Shown here: piece after piece, positions 20,952 to 24,023 of the stretch
Layout of the letters: each line of letters opens with the position of its first letter
Numbering within the stretch: position 1 is the first letter of the stretch
Assembly (NCBI GenBank): GCA_019415925.1
Contig: DXYG01000008.1
Location: 31,295-55,317, forward strand
From: Clostridiales bacterium
GTDB taxonomy: Bacteria; Bacillota; Clostridia; Oscillospirales; Acutalibacteraceae
Length of the DNA: 24,023 nucleotides
Reading direction: 5' to 3'
Made by a program: the position numbers and the translations under genes
The notes under the pieces: generated by a model
Databases searched by the model: none
Told to the model about the DNA's origin: nothing
Seen by the model: the letters and a program-made list of their open reading frames with translations, nothing else

Positions 20952-21191
20952 ATGGCAGACAGACCTATGAACCGTGGCAGAAAGGCTCGCAAGAAGGTTT
21001 GCGGCTTCTGCGTTGATAAGGTTGAACATATCGACTACAAAGACATCGCACGTCTTCGCCGTTATATGTCAGAGAGAGGAAAGATTCTTCCCCGCCGTGT
21101 AACAGGCACATGTGCAAAGCATCAGCGTGAGCTTACAGTAGCAATCAAGCGTGCTCGTCACCTTGCATTACTTCCTTATTCAGCTGACTGA
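20952..21191 (+). CDS. rpsR: 30S ribosomal protein S18
   Basis: Ribosomal protein S18 (bS18) partners S6 on the 30S platform. The 79-aa protein contains KKVCGFCVDKVEHIDYKDIARLRRYMSERGKILPRRVTGTCAKHQRELTVAIKRARHLALLPY, the complete S18 core. Cysteines in CGFC and TCAKH suggest the zinc-type form. GAAAGGAG precedes ATG 20952. It is the last gene of the operon and is followed within about 10 nt by a strong terminator at 21202. Confidence 0.97.
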   Translation: MADRPMNRGRKARKKVCGFCVDKVEHIDYKDIARLRRYMSERGKILPRRVTGTCAKHQRELTVAIKRARHLALLPYSAD

Positions 21192-21201
21192 TTAAAAATT
21201 T

Positions 21202-21228
21202 ACCGCTCCGTTATGGGGCGGTTTTTTT
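21202..21228 (+). terminator. terminator of rpsF-ssb-rpsR
   Basis: ACCGCTCC (21202-21209) pairs with GGGGCGGT (21215-21222) around GTTAT, with one T-G wobble, then a run of seven T (21222-21228). Confidence 0.9.
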
Positions 21229-21239
21229 ATAATAAATCC

Positions 21240-21275
21240 AAAACAACCGTATGTCGAAAGACATACAGTTGTTTT
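21240..21275 (-). terminator. terminator of ilvE with a GNRA-type tetraloop
   Basis: AAAACAAC (21240-21247) pairs with GTTGTTTT (21268-21275), and GTATGTC (21249-21255) with GACATAC (21260-21266). On the + strand the loop is GAAA; on the transcribed - strand it is TTTC. The T-rich end (GTTGTTTT) on the - strand suits termination of ilvE. Confidence 0.75.
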
Positions 21276-21290
21276 ATGTAAGATGAATTA

Positions 21291-22316
21291 TTACTTAATT
21301 TCCTTAATCCAGCCTTCGGGAGCTTCAAGCTTGCCCATCTGAATGCCTGTAAGTGTTTCATAAAGCTTTTTGGTTGTCGGACCCATTTCGTCCATACCGC
21401 TCGGGAAGCAGATTTCCTTGCCGTGGTCGTAAATCTTGCCGACAGGTGAAATAACTGCCGCAGTACCGCAAAGACCGCATTCTGCAAAGTCCTTAACCTC
21501 GTCAAAGTAAACCTCTCTCTGCTCAACCTCAAGACCGAGATAGTGCTCTGCAACGTACATAAGCGAACGGCGTGTGATAGAGGGAAGAATACTGTCGGAC
21601 TTAGGAGTAACAATCTTGTTGTCCTTAGTAACAAACAGGAAGTTTGCACCGCCTGTTTCCTCAACCTTAGTGCGTGTTGCGGCGTCAAGGTACATATTCT
21701 CGTCAAAGCCCTCTGCGTGAGCAGTAACAATTGCGTGAAGGCTCATTGCGTAGTTAAGACCTGCTTTGATGTGACCGGTGCCGTGAGGAGCGGCTCTGTC
21801 AAAATCGGAAACCTTAATTGTGATAGGCTTTGCACCGCCCTTGAAGTAAGGACCAACAGGAGTTGTAAAAATTCTGAACTGATATTCCTCTGACGGTTTA
21901 ACGCCGATAACAGGACCTGAACCGAACATATAGGGGCGGATATAAAGAGTAGCACCTGTGCCGTAAGGAGGTACAAAATCGGAATTTGCCTTAACGACCT
22001 TGCATACAGCCTCAACAAAATCCTCTTTTGGGAATACAGGCATCTCAAGACGCTTGCAGCTGTCTTCCATTCTCTGGGCGTTGAGGTCGGGACGGAACAC
22101 AACAATTCTGCCGTCGCAGGTTGTGTAAGCTTTCATACCCTCAAAACAAGTCTGGGCATACTGCAAAACACCTGCACACTCACTCATTGTGACGGTAGCG
22201 TCCTCGGTCATAATGCCGTTGTCCCACTTGCCGTCCTTGTAGTTTGATACAAATCTTTCGCCTGTAGGCATATAGCCAAAGCCAAGATTTGACCAGTCAA
22301 TGTTTTGCTTTTCCAT
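21291..22316 (-). CDS. ilvE: branched-chain amino acid aminotransferase
   Basis: This PLP fold-type IV enzyme transfers amino groups between glutamate and the keto acids of valine, leucine and isoleucine. The 341-aa sequence has the eukaryotic-like BCAT pattern: GVLQYAQTCFEGMKAY, FRPDLNAQRM (74-83), LYIRPYMFG, and the PLP lysine in APHGTGHIKAGLNYA at Lys184. TKVEETGGANFLFV and TRRSLMYVAE are also family-typical. AAAGGAAGT precedes the start. A promoter lies at 22369-22398, and the leader of about 46 nt is too short for a T-box. It is a monocistronic gene facing rpsR. Confidence 0.97.
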   Translation of the reverse strand: MEKQNIDWSNLGFGYMPTGERFVSNYKDGKWDNGIMTEDATVTMSECAGVLQYAQTCFEGMKAYTTCDGRIVVFRPDLNAQRMEDSCKRLEMPVFPKEDFVEAVCKVVKANSDFVPPYGTGATLYIRPYMFGSGPVIGVKPSEEYQFRIFTTPVGPYFKGGAKPITIKVSDFDRAAPHGTGHIKAGLNYAMSLHAIVTAHAEGFDENMYLDAATRTKVEETGGANFLFVTKDNKIVTPKSDSILPSITRRSLMYVAEHYLGLEVEQREVYFDEVKDFAECGLCGTAAVISPVGKIYDHGKEICFPSGMDEMGPTTKKLYETLTGIQMGKLEAPEGWIKEIK

Positions 22317-22368
22317 TTACATTACTTCCTTTCGAAATATATACAAAACCCTTAAAAGGTGCAGAATT

Positions 22369-22398
22369 ATTTTAGCACTTTAATGTATGTTTTGTCAA
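22369..22398 (-). promoter_or_regulatory. promoter of ilvE
   Basis: On the - strand, TTGACA (22398-22393), an 18-nt spacer and TAAAAT (22374-22369), with TGC before the -10 box. Confidence 0.65.
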
Positions 22399-22562
22399 CG
22401 CTGAACGGCTATATTTCAGTCTAAAATTGAAAATTGAGCCGCATATTGCCGCAAAGAGTGGAAATAATTACAAAATAGAATTAAAATTATACTCTGAAAA
22501 GATATAATAACTGTTGGAAAATGACAATAATATTAGTATCAATTTCAATAACGAGGTGCGCT

Positions 22563-23660
22563 ATGGCAGAAGTAATTAAAATTGTCCTCACAGGAGGACC
22601 TTGCTCAGGAAAAAGCACTGCCCTTTCTTATGTTTCAAAAAAGCTGAGGGAGCAGGGAATAGAGGTTATAACAACTGAGGAACGTGCAACAAAGCTAATT
22701 TTAAGCGGTAAAACTCCGCAGAATATGGGACGTTACGAATTTCACAAGCTTTTGTTTGAGCTTGAATTAGCTGAAGAAAATGAAAAAACCGAGCTTGCAA
22801 AAAAGATGCTTTGCGACAGAGTGGTAATGCTGTTTGACAGGGGGTTGCTTGATAATAAAGCCTTTGTTACTCAGGAAGAATTTGACCGATATTCTTCACT
22901 GAACGGTGCTAATGAGGATATAATCCGCAATTCATACGATGCAGTTTTTCACCTTGTAACTGCCGCAGACGGTGCAGAAAGCTCATATAATTTATCAAAC
23001 AACAAAGCTCGGAGCGAAAGCATAGAGCAAGCTAAAAAGCTTGATGAAGAGATACTTTCTGTCTGGACAGGTACGCCGCATCTGCGAGTAATTGACAATT
23101 CCACTTCATTTGACAAAAAACTTGAACGACTGATGACCGAGATTCTGTCTTTTCTCGGAATACCGAAGCATTATGAAATAGAAAGAAAATTTCTGATTGA
23201 ATATCCCGATTTGAATGTTTTGAATAACATAAAAACCTGCCGTAAAATCCCGATAACTCAGGCTTATCTCACAACTCCCGATGAGGGATATTTCAGAATA
23301 AGAAAGCGTGGAGAGGGGAAAAATGCGGTATATATAAAAACGGTTAAAATCAAAATCAGCGACATAAAGCGCATTGAAATTGAAAATTATATTTCCGAAA
23401 AAGAATATAACGAGTATATGAACAAGAAAGGGTATATTACCGGCGTAATTTCAAAGGATAGATACTGTATTGTGTGGAATAACGCATACTATGAGCTTGA
23501 CGTTTATCCATTCTGGAGTGACAAAGCAACGATTGAAATTGAACTGTTGTCGGAAAATCAGCCTTACAGCCTGCCTGATTTTGTAAAGCTAATCAGGGAA
23601 GTGACTTTTGAACAGGAATACCGAAATCTCGCATTAGCACAGAAATACGGAAAGGTGTAA
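22563..23660 (+). CDS. P-loop NTPase fused to a CYTH (triphosphate-tunnel) domain
   Basis: This 365-aa protein has two domains. The N-terminal P-loop kinase-like part (residues about 1-195) has KIVLTGGPCSGKSTALSYV with the Walker A motif at 11-18 and a second block CDRVVMLFDRGLLDNKAF. The C-terminal CYTH domain (about 203-365) starts with HYEIERKFLIEYP and the ExExK signature Glu205/Glu207/Lys209. It continues with GYFRIRKRGEGKNAVYIKT and YELDVYPFWSDKATIEIELL, which give the basic and acidic strands of the tunnel. CYTH proteins act on triphosphates such as thiamine triphosphate or polyphosphate. The substrate of this fusion is unknown. ATG 22563 has GAGGTG 4 nt upstream. Confidence 0.85.
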   Translation: MAEVIKIVLTGGPCSGKSTALSYVSKKLREQGIEVITTEERATKLILSGKTPQNMGRYEFHKLLFELELAEENEKTELAKKMLCDRVVMLFDRGLLDNKAFVTQEEFDRYSSLNGANEDIIRNSYDAVFHLVTAADGAESSYNLSNNKARSESIEQAKKLDEEILSVWTGTPHLRVIDNSTSFDKKLERLMTEILSFLGIPKHYEIERKFLIEYPDLNVLNNIKTCRKIPITQAYLTTPDEGYFRIRKRGEGKNAVYIKTVKIKISDIKRIEIENYISEKEYNEYMNKKGYITGVISKDRYCIVWNNAYYELDVYPFWSDKATIEIELLSENQPYSLPDFVKLIREVTFEQEYRNLALAQKYGKV

Positions 23661-23670
23661 AATTTTACAC
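23655..23670. repeat. perfect 16-bp palindrome at the CYTH gene stop
   Basis: GTGTAAAATTTTACAC is a perfect inverted repeat without a loop and overlaps the TAA stop (23658-23660). A dyad of this kind can be a protein-binding site, or it may be chance in AT-rich DNA. Confidence 0.4.
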
Positions 23671-23736
23671 GAATAATTTCAATTACAGACATATTTGGCA
23701 CAAAACCGACATTTTAAAAAAATCTTCAAAAAGGTA

Positions 23737-23765
23737 TTGACAAAATCACCCTGAATAGATATAAT
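23737..23765 (+). promoter_or_regulatory. consensus promoter of the tRNA operon
   Basis: TTGACA (23737-23742), a 17-nt spacer and TATAAT (23760-23765), both perfect consensus. Confidence 0.85.
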
Positions 23766-23803
23766 ATAAAGGCTGACGAAAACAGCTATAGCTGTTCAGA
23801 ACT

Positions 23804-23880
23804 GCGCCAATAGCTCAGCTGGATAGAGCAACTGCCTTCTAAGCAGTAGGTCAGGGGTTCGAGTCCCTTTTGGCGCGCCA
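23804..23880 (+). tRNA. tRNA-Arg (TCT)
   Basis: The acceptor stem GCGCCAA pairs with TTGGCGC, the D-arm is GCTCAGCTGGATAGAGC, and the anticodon loop CTTCTAA gives TCT, which reads AGA. The T-arm contains TTCGAGT. CCA is encoded at 23878-23880. Confidence 0.97.
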
Positions 23881-23883
23881 TAT

Positions 23884-23961
23884 GGTGGGATTAGCGTAGT
23901 TGGTTAACGCGCCAGTTTGTGGCACTGGAGACCGACGGTTCGAATCCGTCATTCCACCCCA
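23884..23961 (+). tRNA. tRNA-His (GTG)
   Basis: The anticodon loop TTGTGGC gives GTG. The acceptor stem GTGGGAT pairs with ATTCCAC (one G-T wobble), and the extra G at 23884 is the histidine-specific G-1, opposite discriminator C. CCA is encoded. Confidence 0.97.
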
Positions 23962-23964
23962 TTT

Positions 23965-24023
23965 GACTCATTAGCTCAGTTGGCAGAGCACTTGACTTTT
24001 AATCAAGGTGTCCGGAGTTCGAA
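23965..24023 (+). tRNA. tRNA-Lys (TTT), cut by the window end
   Basis: GACTCAT opens the acceptor stem, followed by GCTCAGTTGGCAGAGC as D-arm and the anticodon loop CTTTTAA with TTT. The sequence stops in the T-loop (TTCGAA), so the 3' acceptor strand is missing. Confidence 0.93.

Noticed and set aside
22317..22368. Possible T-box or other riboswitch before ilvE
   Set aside because: The leader from the predicted start is only about 46 nt and lacks specifier or antiterminator elements.
1..24023. CRISPR arrays, insertion sequences, prophage genes
   Set aside because: No regularly spaced direct repeats, transposase or phage proteins were found on either strand.

Overview
The window looks like the chromosome of an anaerobic, probably spore-forming Clostridia, most likely in the Ruminococcus/Oscillospiraceae range. 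This is inferred from the AT-leaning codon use, the strong AGGAGG ribosome sites, and a scpA-scpB / DUF2953 / YtfJ / D-Ala-D-Ala carboxypeptidase / rluB cluster that has relatives in spore-forming Firmicutes. No species is claimed. Nearly all genes are housekeeping and lie on the + strand. rpmB, maf, ilvE and a newly found 29-residue peptide gene lie on the - strand.

Layout. 1-744: an AT-rich orphan gene faces rpmB across a shared hairpin terminator. 866-6176: an M50 intramembrane protease gene, then scpA, scpB, a DUF2953 membrane protein, YtfJ (GerW-like), a secreted carboxypeptidase and rluB. 6316-9690: a biotin-dependent carboxyl-transfer operon with a shortened CoA-side transferase, a biotin carrier and an OadA/5S subunit. 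The set resembles a soluble transcarboxylase, because no membrane pump subunit is present in the window. 9720-10037: an intergenic region that I read as a type I toxin-antitoxin locus of the Fst/par kind. 10181-13285: a zinc-ribbon membrane protein, metY, ispD and ispF. 13365-17825: a second zinc-ribbon membrane protein, a second carboxypeptidase, pgi, a small P-loop protein and a membrane protein whose 3' end runs into maf. 18297-19937: a DUF4250 protein, trpF and an orphan LytTR response regulator. 19955-21229: the rpsF-ssb-rpsR operon with a strong promoter, a structured leader and a terminator. 21240-22398: ilvE. 22563-23660: a P-loop plus CYTH fusion protein. 23737-24023: a tRNA operon (Arg-TCT, His-GTG, Lys-TTT cut by the window end).

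The most unusual content is between genes. (1) At 9720-10037 two convergent promoters share a bidirectional terminator and duplicated blocks, and one transcript encodes a hydrophobic 29-aa peptide ending in KWLDGKK. (2) A family of REP-like palindromes starting GTAGGGA occurs throughout, including two 78-nt two-hairpin units with paired base changes. (3) Hairpins cover the ribosome-binding sites of both carboxypeptidase genes. (4) A 3'-to-3' overlap of about 280 nt joins maf and its neighbour. There is no CRISPR array, insertion sequence or phage gene.
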